A stretch of DNA of 64,000 bases from Gibbula magus. Its lineage: Eukaryota; Mollusca; Gastropoda; Trochida; Trochidae. The translations under genes and the position numbers were made by a program. The stretch is from NCBI GenBank assembly GCA_936450465.1, contig OW388298.1, positions 6,680,035 to 6,744,034 on the forward strand, given 5' to 3'. Below, piece after piece: positions 32,503 to 44,916 of this stretch. Below the pieces are notes generated by a model. The model was not told where the DNA came from. It ran no database searches and saw only the letters and a list, made by a program, of their open reading frames with translations. Numbering within the stretch: the stretch's first letter is position 1; each line of letters starts with the position of its first letter.

Positions 32503-34542
32503 CACTTTTAATAATTGATCAGAATTAAGCTGCCACATATCGTTCATATTTATTCTAGATCGGAGCAACGGTATAGCAGTGAAGAGTTAAACCACTCTGT
32601 ATAACGACAGGTTGTTTAGTCAAGCAGATTTGGTGCTACAATCAGGACATCCGCATATAGTACCGTGGCAGCGAAGGGGTTAAACCATCTGACTGATGTA
32701 TGTGTACGATAATCTGATTGGCTGCGACCAATTGGAATGTGGATCAGGTGTAAATAACAGATTTAAAGGGAACATAAAACAAAGAAGTGAGTTAAATATG
32801 CACCTGCGCTGTTTGTGTCGTGATTGTATATAGCCCATAAGGAAGAGACTATTTCTTTATATCGCCCGTTAAATCCTATATATTATCATTCGCTGAATTC
32901 TCAACTATATCTAACTGTATGCTTCTTTTCACAATGCCCGTTGCTAGTTTACCAAGTTGTCGGTATTAGTGTTGTAGTGAAATCAAGTTCCGAATTGCAA
33001 AGTGTTTGTCTCCATACATTCTTTTCTCTTATTATCACTCATCTTCACAACGTCACAGGCGTAATGAAAAGATTTCCATATCTTCTCCTTGACCTCAACC
33101 CTCGAATTTTCAGTGCTAATTTAACGTACTGCAGGCTAAACGGATAAGCCGATCAGAAGACAGCTTGTATTGCCTCTGTGTCTGTGTCGATCGTCACTAT
33201 TTTGAATTGGTATCGAATGTAAACGGCGATTCCATTGGCTGTATGTTAGCAGATGGTAAGGGACGTTACTCGTGATCACAATAGGTGTCGCTGATTCGTT
33301 TCACCACCTACTGCCTAGGTTGAAGGCAAGGTAAAAAATGGAGAGATCTCGATACATTTTCACCTTGCCGTTGGAAGATGATTATCACTGTAGTTTGTAT
33401 ACAGTTTGGCAGTTGTTTTTGTGAACTTGCATTAAATAGTCCACCTCCTTCACCATATCTTATATATTATATATTTTGTTTGTCTCCACTCGTAATAATC
33501 CGATCAGACATAAATGAAGACGAAATTGTTCAAGAAACGTCCAACGTTTTGGCAATATTCAGTATCTTTTCACCGATTTTAATTATTGACACTGCGAGGG
33601 TTCGTAGGAAGCTCGAGATAAACCTCCTGCAGTGGAAGAGAAATAAATATGTTCTTCGTCAGGGTTATCAACTAGCTTAATTGAAGGAAGTAATTGTTTA
33701 ATTTGGAAAACGAAGATTAAATGACTACAAGATCCCAGCGGAACAGTACCACGATAAAAACACAAGTGTCATGTCTGATTTTAATGAGATTGACATGACG
33801 GCGACTGGTCCAGGATCTTATCACCGGTGCGGCACGTGATATGTCTTTTGTCACGTTACGTCAGATTTATACAAGGAAGTTCTGCTCTATTTGAGTCAAC
33901 TACATTGTTACACACCGTATGTAACCTTGGTGGATATAAGGAGCTGGGTCGGGGAATAACCACCTGTGTGTCTACACTGTGTCACACACACAGCTTTCTT
34001 CATTGTATGCTACATGTATGTGTATTTCTAGGTATTTCTACATCTAAAGACTTGTTCGGCCTGTAAATAAACATCATCATCACTCGTTTATTACTTTAAA
34101 ATATCCACCATCGGCGGTACATGAGTAAATAATGTAATATACATAGAAAGTGCAACAAGATAGCTGTATATATCAGATAATTCAAACACATTGGTTACAA
34201 ACAATCCTAATGAACTTAGATATTTGTTCGAGGGTAGAAGTTTACTTGATAATAGTTGACGAAACTTTAACAAACTTAGCCAGGAACAATAAGCTTCTTT
34301 TAACAATATCTGCAGTAAATCGATCGCATTTAAAAACCAAAATGGTTTTATCGCATACCGACCGACTCACTCGACACGTTGTTTACGTGAATCGGGAATA
34401 TAAAAACGAGTAGTTTAAATACTAGATCTGTTGTGCTCGTGATACATACTAAGCCGCGTCACATCAATGTTTTGTTTGCCTCGTGCAGATAGGTGATTCG
34501 CTGTTCGTGATATGGGCCCCGGTCCATAACAGCGAGCGCTTA
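32503..34542. other. No gene recognised
   Basis: Short open frames at 32824-33147, 33378-33680 and 33827-34413 have no recognised domain. A solo MITE end (TGATTTTAATGAGATTGACA) is at 33778. AATAAACATCATCATCA at about 34068 looks like a small retroposon tail. Confidence 0.4.
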
Positions 34543-34680
34543 TAAATCGCTCATTGATTGCTTATTGTAGCGCTCAAATAGCGCTTATTCTCTCCTGAAC
34601 GACACGGTGCAAAACCCTCAAAGTTCGCTCGCTTTGCTGCGTAGCGCTACATTGAGCAATCGAGCTAATTTAGCGATTAC
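34543..34680. repeat. Fold-back with AGCGCTA arms
   Basis: TGATTGCTTATTGTAGCGCT pairs with AGCGCTACATTGAGCAATCG; pairing continues outward through AAATCGCTCAT and GAGCTAATTTAGCGATT. The loop is CpG-rich. Confidence 0.75.
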
Positions 34681-34708
34681 TTTGAAACCTCTCTTGAACA
34701 CGGCCATG

Positions 34709-34885
34709 GTTGCATATCTCACTCCAACAATAGTTGCATATCTCACTCCAACCATAGTTGCATATCTCACTCCAACAATAGTTGCATATCTCACTCCAAC
34801 AATAGTTGCATATCTCACTCCAACAATAGTCGCATATCTCACTCCAACAATAGTTGCATATCTCACTCCAACAATAGTTGCATAT
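34709..34885. repeat. 24-bp minisatellite, about 7 copies
   Basis: Unit GTTGCATATCTCACTC plus CAACAATA, nearly invariant. Frames at 34607-34987 on both strands are repeat artefacts. Confidence 0.95.
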
Positions 34886-36159
34886 ATTGACCTGTTGCAC
34901 GATATCATATCTCGGTGGAGTAGAATAATGGCTGTGCTCTTTTATTTTGTGTATAATGACAAATTATCAATTTACATTAAATTATGAATGTTGTTAATAC
35001 CATTTCATTGGATAAATTGCGTTTGAGTGTGGATTTGTAACACAACTGTTAACTGGTGTTAAAAAAAATTTAAATGATAATAATACAAAACATTCTATCA
35101 CCCTTCAATTTCATAAAACCTCCTCGGTATGATTTCTAACAACATATCTACGTGCATGTAGGTTACCTTATACGGCTGATAAACATGTCGCCGAATCCTG
35201 TCATTGAATTACGCGTGATGTATTTTATAGCCTCGTTTCCGTTAGCGAATGAAAAAGAGTTGCCGCTGGATAAACAAACAAGCTGTTATTGCCCCACTCG
35301 GCACATGTCGCTACTAGGAGACCGGAAGTTCTCTCGCATTTCTGACTTACCAAGTCACGTGATGTGACATATAGAAACCCACAGAGACATGCGCCCTCTC
35401 CCCCACAGAGGTTTCCCAAATCATTTCTTCCCACATGACCTATGTTGCAAGTGGACTGTATTCCTCGTTCCCCTTGAAATGTATATATAATAGTATAACG
35501 TTTATAGACTCTGAAACCGTATTTTTTGTGTAAAATTAAAAAAAATTAAAATGGCAATAGAATGGAGCCTCTAAATACCCACATGTCCCACAAGATTAAG
35601 GGAACAGATCCATTGATCAGTGTGAAGCAACTTCGCTGATTGCACAGCTGACTATAATTACCGATCAGGGCTCACCTCGCTGATTGAATTTATAGTATAT
35701 AGTTATTACATCAGTTGGTCAAGGAATAAACATAGGATTATTTACAGTGTATTTTGAATTGGGGGGGGGGGGGGGGGGGGTCAGGGGGTGTGGGGAGGGG
35801 TGAGCTCAGCCGAGGAACACGGGCGATACGTTTGTTTAATCTACAGTTGTCAACATGAGAATGGCCTTTCTGTCTGGTTAAGTTGTAGGCTGGACGGTAT
35901 AAAAATAATAAGAGCCTTTAATACAGTCTAGATCCTTATTCAACAAGTCTAGATAAACTGAATACACACCGGAAGTATTAAAACTATATAATCAAAAGGA
36001 TTAAGGTACAGTATTTATATAAACAAAATTCCATAGACTAAAATTTAGTCTAGGTGTAGGCCTTCGTATATTAGTTCTTTAATACATGTATATCTGTAAA
36101 GGTGTCAACGTTACAGAGAGATATATTAAAATCTTAGCTGTCAGCAAAAATTACTTACA
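34886..36159. other. No gene recognised; G20 tract
   Basis: A G20 run at 35761-35780. No conserved frame. Confidence 0.4.
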
Positions 36160-36300
36160 CTGGTCCATGAACCATGTTAGAACCTAGCGTCGCACAATAA
36201 CTGTGTTGACCTGTAAAGGCTGGTACAAGTTTCACGTCCGTGTTAACTCCCTCGCTGGCGTCGGTGCTTAAAGGGTTCATGGTTCACCAGATTGCAACAC
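36160..36300. repeat. Small inverted repeat
   Basis: CTGGTCCATGAACCATG near 36171 pairs imperfectly with GGTTCATGGTTCACCAG near 36273. Probably a small fold-back element. Confidence 0.55.
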
Positions 36301-36609
36301 GACTTGTAATCGAAATATCACCAACCCTTTCTCCCGATGATTATGATACATCGTAGTGGTGGGTTATATTCGCGGACGATGTTGTCAAGGTTAAAAGGGT
36401 TTTTAATTAATTAGTAATTAAAATTTACATTTTTCAGTAGGAGTACGGTTTTATCGTAATGTTACTGAAAGATAACAGCAAAAGGTGGCGGGTCTTTGAA
36501 AGCCTGGAACTTTCTTGCTTAGTTCATTGGAACTAATATGGCCCGATATATCGTATCGAGTATCGAGTTGAAACCTTATTTAGATTATATCGATTATTAT
36601 ATAGCATAT

Positions 36610-36660
36610 AAGTGAAATACTCTTGAAAGCGGAGTTAAACCCCAACTCGCCTCACCCCGA
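36610..36660 (+). mobile_element. SINE tail remnant
   Basis: ACTCTTGAAAGCGGAGTTAA followed by ACCCCAACTCGCCTCACC closely matches the tail of the SINE at 3070-3330. Confidence 0.6.
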
Positions 36661-38488
36661 TTATTATATATTATATATGCGACATGTGTTGCTTCAGTTA
36701 ATGAGGTTATTTATTTCTTACACTGACGTGACTGGGAATGTATTTTATGTCAAGGATGATATTAACTTTGTGTAAAACATTTTCAATTAAGTCAGGTGAT
36801 TTTATGCGACATCTGTTAACCATCGATTTATGAACTCTCGAAAAAAGCTGAAGTAAACAAATAATGTTTTCACTTACAGTATCTAACAAAATAAATCCAT
36901 TAGCCAAACTTTGGATTTCCCTAAAGTCGACGTTCTGTGAAGTAGCGATGTGTCGGTTTGTTCGTACTGCTCGACTATAACCAGCAGACAGAGGTCCGAA
37001 TGAATTGTACAGGCGACTTTATACGACCGTGGCAGGTTGAGAGTTAAACCATCTTGAATTATTTCACCTTCACCTGTGATAATAAATGATTACAAATCCA
37101 TAGCTTTCACACATATATACTACGTGATAATCTTGTACAGGATTAATTATGAAATAAAGTTGTTAAATTATACTTGGCAATGAAACGATTAAACTCTCAA
37201 ACTTTGAGACTAAATGAAGCGACTTTCTCCACCGATGGCAGGCAAAGGGTTAATGTTGTACAAGGTAACCTAACATTGATAGTGTCAGCACTTAACCCCG
37301 GGAATCGTAAATTTGTTCATATGACGCGCACACTCACAGGCGACTATGTCACCACGACACCTTCTATTATGACACATACCCCTCACTGACATGATGCACT
37401 CGCCCTATGTCTGGGCACCGTCGCAAGAACGATTGTGAACGGAATGGATTATTCCAACTATTCAGGGTATTAAGAGCTTCGCTTCATGCGCTGCCATTGA
37501 ACCAAGTTTAACTTGCCTTGTTGTTGAAACCTATTTAAAGCAAAATGTCATTGAACTCAACCTTGCTGGGAATATCTCTCTCTATGCACCCAGGCAAGCT
37601 AATACAAACAGCGCAGTAGGGGCGCTCCCTCTTGTTGTATTACAGGACAGAGAGTTAACTCTTGCTCTTACGTATGACCCACCACACGATGCAACGCTTA
37701 AATACCGTGGCGTTGAGAGGGTTAAACATTAAGAAGATTTTTCGGTCAGCTGTTGAGAGAGCGTTAATCCGGACCGAGCTGTGGTCAGACAAACACGCAC
37801 CTGCTCATCTAGACTGGCTCTGGTTCTCTTGAAGCTTTTGACTGTAATATCGATAATATGATGTTTTAGTAAAGATGTAGTGAAATATCGTGCCTAGCTT
37901 AACCTGACGTGTACCTATTTCTTCACCGGGAAGTGTGCACATACATATTTAAAAATGTGATGGGTTTTCCGGTTTAAAAATAAAATGGAAACAGGATTTT
38001 CCATTCCCGGATATACAGAAATGTCTATTTCTGAGGAGATGATGACGTCACACTGTCTGTCTGGGAAATATAGCGTATCATCCGTGTTTAAAGCAGGTGT
38101 TATCATCAGCGCACTTGGTACATTAGGTACGTGACGATTCGGTTATCACGTCATAGTAAGAGGGGAGTTATCGCGTTGACTTAAACTTGTATTCGTTATT
38201 TGAAGGAATGGAATATTGAGGTTAAGTAGGGCAAAGTAGAATTCACATGATTGTGATCCTCGCAGTGAATGATTTGCCAACAATAATATTCTGAATATAT
38301 TTTGATAAGTTGTAAGTCCATCCGTAAGCTTGGCGAATACAGTATCATTGTCATACGTGACTCTCATGACGCGCATCGTCCTTGTGTATGTCACTGACGA
38401 GACTCTTTAAGAAGGGACAGAGGTGAACACATCCTGACGTCATCAACTCAGTCTCTGTAATGATTCCACGACTCAAGGTATTGCTCAT
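36661..38488. other. No gene; repeated GTGGCAG..GGGTTAAAC motifs
   Basis: Phrases such as ACCGTGGCAGGTTGAGAGTT, GATGGCAGGCAAAGGGTTAA and ACCGTGGCGTTGAGAGGGTT recur at 37022, 37225 and 37690, as they do around 32650. They may be relics of a dispersed repeat. Open frames at 36707-38394 are unrecognised. Confidence 0.4.
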
Positions 38489-38650
38489 GTAACAGAAGTG
38501 ATTGTGAGATCACTCCCAGTGGGAATCGAACCCGGGACCTCCGGGTGCCAGTTGAGATATAGAGGTCCAGGATATCTCACTAGCCGAAGCCAGCGGGAAC
38601 ATGCACTTTCATCTCACTCTGCCATACTCAGAAGGCACCTCGGGGGACTT
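38489..38650 (-). mobile_element. tRNA-derived SINE, minus strand, of an inverted pair
   Basis: On the minus strand GGTCCCGGGTTCGATTCCCA contains a B-box, followed by CTGGGAGTGATCTCACAATC and ACTTCTGTTACA. The A-box side is degraded. The same B-box-plus-tail occurs in direct orientation at 38963-39059. Confidence 0.8.
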
Positions 38651-38962
38651 TGATATACAAATACCCGGATGGAGTAGAATTATTTGCTTCGATATTAGCA
38701 TGCATGTTTAAAATCTCCTAAAATCAAGCAAAACTCTCTCAATATAGGGCTTTTGAGGCAGGAAGTTCACGATCGAGATGAACTATATGTTCCTACATGA
38801 GTTCACGGTGCCTGTGGTTTAGTATTGAGTTACAACCCCTCCAACAGAATACGAAGTCCAAGGATGGTGGGAGACTGGGTCCCAGGTCTGCGTATGGATA
38901 TGTAACCTGTAAGAGAAGTGTGACAGGGTGAGGTCAATAGCGTTCCTACCATCTTGGACTAG
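38651..38962. other. Spacer between the inverted SINE pair
   Basis: May include SINE-related 5' sequence. A donor/acceptor or coding signal was not seen. Confidence 0.35.
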
Positions 38963-39059
38963 TGGGGTGTTTAGCTCAACTGGAAGAGCGTCTGACTCTC
39001 ACCAAGAGGTCCCGGGTTCGATTCCCTCTGGAGGTGATCTCACAATCACTTCTGTTACA
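38963..39059 (+). mobile_element. tRNA-derived SINE, plus strand, of an inverted pair
   Basis: A-box TAGCTCAACTGGAAGAGC (38972-38989) and B-box GGTTCGATTCC (39015-39025), then GGTGATCTCACAATCACTTC. The T-stem and acceptor ends do not pair, so it is not a tRNA gene. The frame 38928-39179 is a by-product. Confidence 0.82.
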
Positions 39060-40621
39060 GATGCGCGAATCTTATGCAGAAAACCTACACGACAGGAATT
39101 CGGAGCAGTTTTACTTTCAGTCTGGGGAGATAATCTAAATATTCCACATTTGCAAAAAAAGGGATTTTTTAAGTTTTGATATATAGACTCTATGTACCCT
39201 TTCATTTATGAAGGAAACTACACATCTATATGGGAAACAATTAAAACAACACTCAAAAAATACATTGATTGAATTTAAGACGGAATCGCAAATTTCGAAA
39301 TTTGTGAAACGGCCCACCTCAGGTCACGTTTCTTCACACGAGATGTTGTATTAATGCGCAGTAGCCTTGTTGTCATATCTCACAGGTCATCCCAATTTGT
39401 CTCTGCAGTCGGCCGACCTCCCTAATCAGGGCTTCAGATATAATGTACAATAAAACTGTTGCGATGATGGGCGATGGTGTGAATATGTTGGCTTGGTTTG
39501 GAGACCTTTACATTCGTGACGGCGTATTACAGTATCATGATGACATAATGGTTGGTATTGCGTATATTGATGGTTACTTATACTAAAACCAGCTATAAAC
39601 CTATTAGAAGTAGAAACGGTTGAAACCTTTCGAGATCCTGATTGGTTAAAAATCCGTGAATACGTTTTTATATATCATTTCTGTACAGTGATTGACTTCG
39701 CAGCTATAGTTTTCTATCAACCAAGATTGTGAGGGTATTATTACGAAGAAAAATCAACTCGCTTAAAAATAGTTTTGTTTTTCGATTCAAATTGGAAATA
39801 ATCCAACTCTAATGGATTACTATGACCATGAATATTTTTTTAAATGATAAAAATTATCTACGTATTTCAAGAACCAATTCTAGTATTATAGTTGAGAGGA
39901 AGAATTTTCAAAAAGAAGAAGAAATTCCAAAACGCTTTACTATTCTTTATCAAATGGAATAGAAACAAAACATTTCATTTCAGCAAGTGTTATCCAACGA
40001 GAGACCATAACATGATAAAATAAATAAAATAAATAAAATAAATAAAATAATAGTTCATGGTCTCTGGTGCAACTAAATAGGACACAGTAATTTTCCAAGT
40101 CTGGGGCTTCCACACTTGCAGACGGAGATACTGTTACTAATTGGTGGGTTTATTGTTTTGACATATCTTGGTCCTTGCGACTTAACGTTATACAAGCCGT
40201 GGACGGCCGACGAGGCCGCGCTGATGTACTGCAGTGTAGGATGTCGTTTGTCCTTGTGCCAGATATAGCGGAGCGTGGTTGGCCCACTTGTTCTCCGTGC
40301 ATGCTGACCAACAACCCACATAGGTCTTTCTACATGCATTGGCCCAAATACAGCGCTAATTCAACGATTATTCAGATGTAATATTAACGTTTATACAACG
40401 ATCTAACATTTATTCCGTCACTCGTGACATGTTGCTTTGAAAATACTTCTATATCGATTATCATGTATCATTTGTCTACCCGAGTTTTTAAATGATATGT
40501 ATAAAACTAGACATAATACTTCAGCGTTGAACACATGACTTGAACTGCAAACGTATCGAATTACGTTTAATCGGTGCAGCTACCATAATAATACGTAGTC
40601 ACACTGTGCATTGTGGCCCAC
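39060..40621. other. No gene; small hairpin with (TAAAA)n loop
   Basis: AGAGACCATAACATGATA near 39999 pairs with AGTTCATGGTCTCT near 40051 around a TAAATAAAA repeat. No conserved frame. Confidence 0.45.
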
Positions 40622-40985
40622 TTAAAGGGGGAGTAGCACGTTTTTTCTCTGAAATAAGTCGATGAAATGTATTTGAGAAATCATGTCACCAATATTAAAA
40701 CACCCTCCCCTCTTCGGAAAATCAAGGTAAAAAAATGAGTGTACATGGTTCCGTTAAAGCCATGGGAATCATATTTGTCATTCGAAATAATAAAATGTGT
40801 TCACATTAAAATGGCCGCCATGCAATTTTTGCTTTATACGAAACACCTTTATTACTACTACAAATAATTGGTTTGTGTTATAAAATGTTTTACCCTCTAA
40901 GGTATTTATAAATGACATTAACTATCATTATGAACGAGAAATTTGAAAAAATAAAATTTGAAATAATGTGCTACTGCCCCTTTAA
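40622..40985. mobile_element. TTAA-flanked DNA transposon (family T1), copy 2, inverted
   Basis: TTAA at 40622-40625 and 40982-40985 encloses 356 bp beginning AGGGGGAGTAGCACG and ending GTGCTACTGCCCCT. In reverse complement it matches copy 1 (4505-4863) block by block, including the AAAATGGCCGCCATGCA centre and the AAATGACATTAACTATCATT stretch. Confidence 0.88.
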
Positions 40986-42280
40986 AGTGATACGGATTTT
41001 AACATTAACAACTGGACGAGCACTACATTGACGGGAGACTGATGCTGCTCCGGCTTCTAATCTTCTTACACTTGCTTGAACATTGCACCGCTCAGAGTTA
41101 ATATCTTCTTATTCTTATGTTTCAACATCCACTTGAGACGGACGGGCATGTCTGATAAATGAAATGATGAAATTATGGCCCACTTCGCAACCTTAGACTC
41201 GAATCGTCCATTATCAATATAGATATACACAAGAAGGGCCGTATACTTATACAACGTGGCCCTGATTAGGACTTTGACATCTCCAAGTGCCAGAAGAGGA
41301 ATCTTGACCTACATTCGACCCTGTTAGATAAGGCCATAATTCTAATCGTTCCTTAGGAATTTATAAATAGCCACTTCTCGTTATCAATTACACGCGTGTG
41401 TTTGTTTTACACGCGCGTGTGTGTGTGTGTGTGTGTTTGTTTGATGGTTTATGATAAAGTCGTCAAGTCGCTTCCAGATTTGTCACAATTTGAACACGTA
41501 TTTTCTCTTTATATTAAAATTCAAACATACACACACCGTTCTCCCCGTAGATAAATGCGTTTTTGTGGTTGCTGTGGTTACCATTCTCACATGCAATTCA
41601 GTTTCAGTACATTAATGTGGTCAATCCGTCTGGTTAAAAAGTCAAGTTCCGAGGAATGAAGTTTACAAAATGTTTTCTAACGGGATACAGACTCGCTTGG
41701 TTGATGCGAATTCTCCTCGGGGTCTGACGACGTTCCATGTTCTGCATGATGGGACAGACAGCGGACCAATTACATCATAGCTTGTAAAAAGAAACACTGC
41801 TGTAATTTTGGATGCATTCGGAACCATTCGTTTACACGTTATAGTTCTCGGGAGTTATGCCCCCTTGTCTATGTGTTTTACTGTAAGCTAAGAGAACCAG
41901 ATTTATATGGCTTTTAATTGTAGCATCAATACACACATGTATTTATGTAAATTACAAATTGTTTCGATTTCTTGCACTTGAAAGAAAGAAAAGTCATGTC
42001 TACCACAATTGGATATTGAGTAAATCATGATGTAGATTTTATAATGTCTTTTGTTTTGCTATTTGAAATTAGAAACAACCGGGATCATTAGTAAATATTA
42101 TGGCCCGTTTACACTGTGCGATTTGTAGTTACAACTTGTAGTATCAACTTGTAGTATCGACACAATTTGTACGTGCATCAGATGATAAGTCGATACGACT
42201 TGGATGTTCTCACAGTGCCACTAGAGTGGGTTACTACCAGTCGCAGCAGCTACACATCTTACAGTGACAACTGGTGTTTC
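40986..42280. other. No gene; TG tract and partial inverted repeat
   Basis: A (GT)n tract at about 41411-41436. GTTTACACTGTGCGATTTGTAG at 42109-42130 has a weak partner near 42215 (CTCACAGTGCC), perhaps a decayed MITE. Confidence 0.4.
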
Positions 42281-42425
42281 ATCAGAGGGTACCCGCCGCG
42301 CTAACTGGGAACTGGGTCCATAGAGACACAGGATAAACAATTAAGACGGTTTATGCGTTAGATAAAGAATGACCCGCCGCGCTAAATGTGAACTGGGTCC
42401 ATAGAGACAGGATAAACAATTTAGA
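42281..42425. repeat. Two-copy direct repeat of about 80 bp
   Basis: CCCGCCGCGCTAA, GAACTGGGTCCATAGAGACA and GGATAAACAATT occur twice, at about 42291 and 42372. GTTAGATAAAGAATGAC recurs a third time near 42579. Confidence 0.8.
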
Positions 42426-44343
42426 CATAAATTAAATGCCCACATTAGAATTAAAATAACATTGTTACTATAGAGAAATATCGCCACCCATCTGATTTAA
42501 ATGGATCTTTGGATGAAGAATGAATATATATATTGCAAGAATCTAAAATGTTGTAATTCTCGATGAAGTCGGTTTATACGTTAGATAAAGAATGACGTCA
42601 ACCCAAAGTGCCCTTACTGATTGATGCAGACTTTGCACCGTGTAAGTTGAGCTAATTGTCCCACATTGAGGCAGCACTGTTACAGGGTTCACGCAACAGG
42701 ATATGTACGTACGGGAGTCGCGCGTCACAAAGCGAAGGATTGTTACCAACTCCGGAACAATATACATGATACTTAGTGATACTTGGTGATATATGAGTGA
42801 CAACGGTGAAGTTAGTGGGACACTAGAGGTACTCCGGCTCTATGTGGGACAAGGCTGTCGCTTCTCGCCAAGGTGAGGATCTCCCGTTACAGGACAGAAT
42901 CCATTATTCTTATCTGGTGGCATCGTTTAGTGTTAACCATATACGTGCTGAGGTTGTCAATGAGGTTTCCCTTCATTGGACTTGGTTAATTTCATATATG
43001 TGAATTTTCACTGAAATGAGATATTCTTCGTGGAAGCAGTTTATGATTTATTCCTTTTGTCAAAAGATGACTGCATATATGCTGCGATGGGATTGCTAAT
43101 ATTACTGGTTTGGTTCTGCCGTCGTTTATATTAGTGACCTTTGATTCCAAAATATATTTCACCAGAACGTATTTATGGCTTAAAATAAAAAGTATGGGTT
43201 TTGTTTTTTCTTGAGTGTTCGAGAAATTATTTTAATGAACGGAAATGTTGAACGTTGACGTCATTTATGTAGCAATCTTTGTTTTTTGTACGGATAGGGT
43301 TTAGTGGCACACTAAAGATTAAAAGTAAACGTATTTAGTGTTCATGTGAAGAAACTGATTACATCTTTTTAAGATATCTTTTGTAATTTCGGTAATGCTT
43401 TTCAAACTCATTTTAAACATGTCTAGACTAGAGGGTTTGCCTCGAGAACAAATGAAGAGTTTTTAAATGTGTTTTTTGTCGACTGGTGAACAAAGACGTG
43501 GGAGATGAATCTCGCTGGCAAGTTAGAGATAGAAGCTCACTGGGGACTGATGATCACTACCAGACTTGTAATGTTGTAAAGTCCAGTAAGAGCAGTCGTG
43601 TATGAAGACAAAGTGATGACTGACTATCACAGGGATGAAGACAAAGTGATGACTGACGGTCATAGGGTAGATCACAGCAAGATTTGTATCATTACAAAGG
43701 GAAACGTGTATTTTATAAGTGGAATGTGTTTCAAATGTTCACCTTTTTATTCCACCGTTGATTGCTGATGAATATATTTAATGTAGGGAAATTCTGTATT
43801 GTGTAATGTGAAAGCCAGGCCTAAAATAGGTGTCATCACATTTTACTCTGCCTACCGTTATCAGTATGTGTATGGGAACACGTACAAGCGTGTTATCACC
43901 CTCTATGAGATAACAGCGATGTTAACAGCTGTGTGGGAGATACAGCTGTGTGATGTGACATTGCTATCTGTTGCTAAGTTGTCTGATGAGTTGTTTGGAA
44001 ACGTGTCGTCTGCTAAGTCGTCTGGCTCGTTCTAATTTGTTGAACTTGTTCTTTTTTTTAAATATATTCCTTGAAAGGTTTTGATGCGAGGACATTTTCT
44101 GGCGACGTTTAGAAACATTTGAAACATTTTGATTCACATGAAGGAGGTCTCTCATCACCAAAAGTCGACCCTAACTAAGTTTTAAAGTCTTCCTTAGTGT
44201 CACGTTCAAGCATTGGAGTTTAGGCTAATCTTAGTCAAGGTTTCTGTCCTTTTTTCCATGCTCTTCCTATTGCAACTTTTGACATTAACTAATTGACACC
44301 AAATCACTAGATAAACTTCTGGGTCCGCTACTGATACCCTTAC
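42426..44343. other. Upstream region of the SLC16 gene; possible donor at 42873
   Basis: A good donor, CCAAG|GTGAGG (GT at 42873), could end a non-coding exon, but the surrounding sequence gives no further support. A 34-bp direct repeat (GAAGACAAAGTGATGACTGA) occupies 43606-43672. Open frames here are unrecognised. Confidence 0.35.
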
Positions 44344-44535
44344 TACCCATGCTGTCGTCCTGTTGCAGGTTTTGCCATGAATTTATGGCACCATATCTCT
44401 GTATCACCATATCACCATATCCTGTATCACCATATCACCATATCACCATATCCCTGTATCACCATATCATCATATCCCTGTATCACCATATCACCATATC
44501 ACCATATCACCATATCACCCCTCCCAAATCCTGGG
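44344..44535. repeat. Duplicated leader acceptor plus ACCATATC array
   Basis: CTGTTGCAG followed by GTTTTGCCATGAA at 44364-44386 duplicates the acceptor and first exon bases at 44570-44591. Between them lies an array of ATCACCAT/ATCCCTGT units (44388-44518). The duplicate shares the preceding GTCCGCTACTGATACCC / GGCCGTCACTGACAACC context, so the copied segment extends upstream of the acceptor. The frames at 44349-44595 are artefacts. Confidence 0.8.
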
Positions 44536-44578
44536 GCCGTCACTGACAACCTCCTAACCGATGCTCTTCCTCTTGCAG

Positions 44579-44642
44579 GTTTTGCCATGAACTAAGTGGC
44601 ACCAGACTTCTACAACTGCCGAGCGAGAGCGAGTGTGTGACC
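44579..44642 (+). other. 5' UTR part of the start-codon exon
   Basis: CTTCCTCTTGCAG ending at 44578 is a good 3' splice site, so the leader exon probably begins at 44579. The leader has a minimal upstream open frame (ATG AAC TAA at 44587) and, at 44620-44633, the 14-mer CGAGCGAGAGCGAG that is the core of the HP palindromic elements. The main frame is open back to the acceptor, so an upstream exon could in principle extend the protein. Confidence 0.6.
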
Positions 44643-44916
44643 ATGACCCGCGCTATCGACTCTGATGACGACTGCTGCTGCAAGAAGAAGTGTGGCGACG
44701 AGGAGGAGGATGAGGTGGAGATCACGAAGGAGGGGCCCCCCGACGGGGGGTGGGGCTGGATGATTGTCCTCGCCTCTCTCACCTGCAACATGATCGTGGA
44801 CGGCGTCCTCTACACAATGCCCACCTTCAACGACGCCATCCAGAGCCACTTTAAATGTGACTTGGCGACGGTGTCGCTCATGACGTCACTTCCGGCCGGA
44901 TTCTACCTTATTGTTG
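44643..44916 (+). CDS. SLC16 coding exon 1
   Basis: Encodes residues 1-91 plus the first base of codon 92. ATG at 44643 is preferred because it is the first in-frame ATG and the tail length to the DGGWGW motif suits the family; GTG at 44637 is not a eukaryotic start. It covers the acidic N-tail and TM1, with TM2 starting at the end. Donor G|GTATGT at 44917. Confidence 0.92.

Noticed and set aside
34607..34987. Repetitive proteins on both strands
   Set aside because: The 24-bp period divisible by three keeps several frames open; the DNA repeat explains them. The same applies to 9753-9950, 24202-24463 and 31535-31745.
38963..39035. Functional tRNA gene on the plus strand
   Set aside because: T-stem and acceptor pairing fail, and the sequence continues into a repeated SINE tail.
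44637..44642. GTG start six bases before the ATG
   Set aside because: Non-ATG initiation is not expected here, and ATG at 44643 follows at once in frame.
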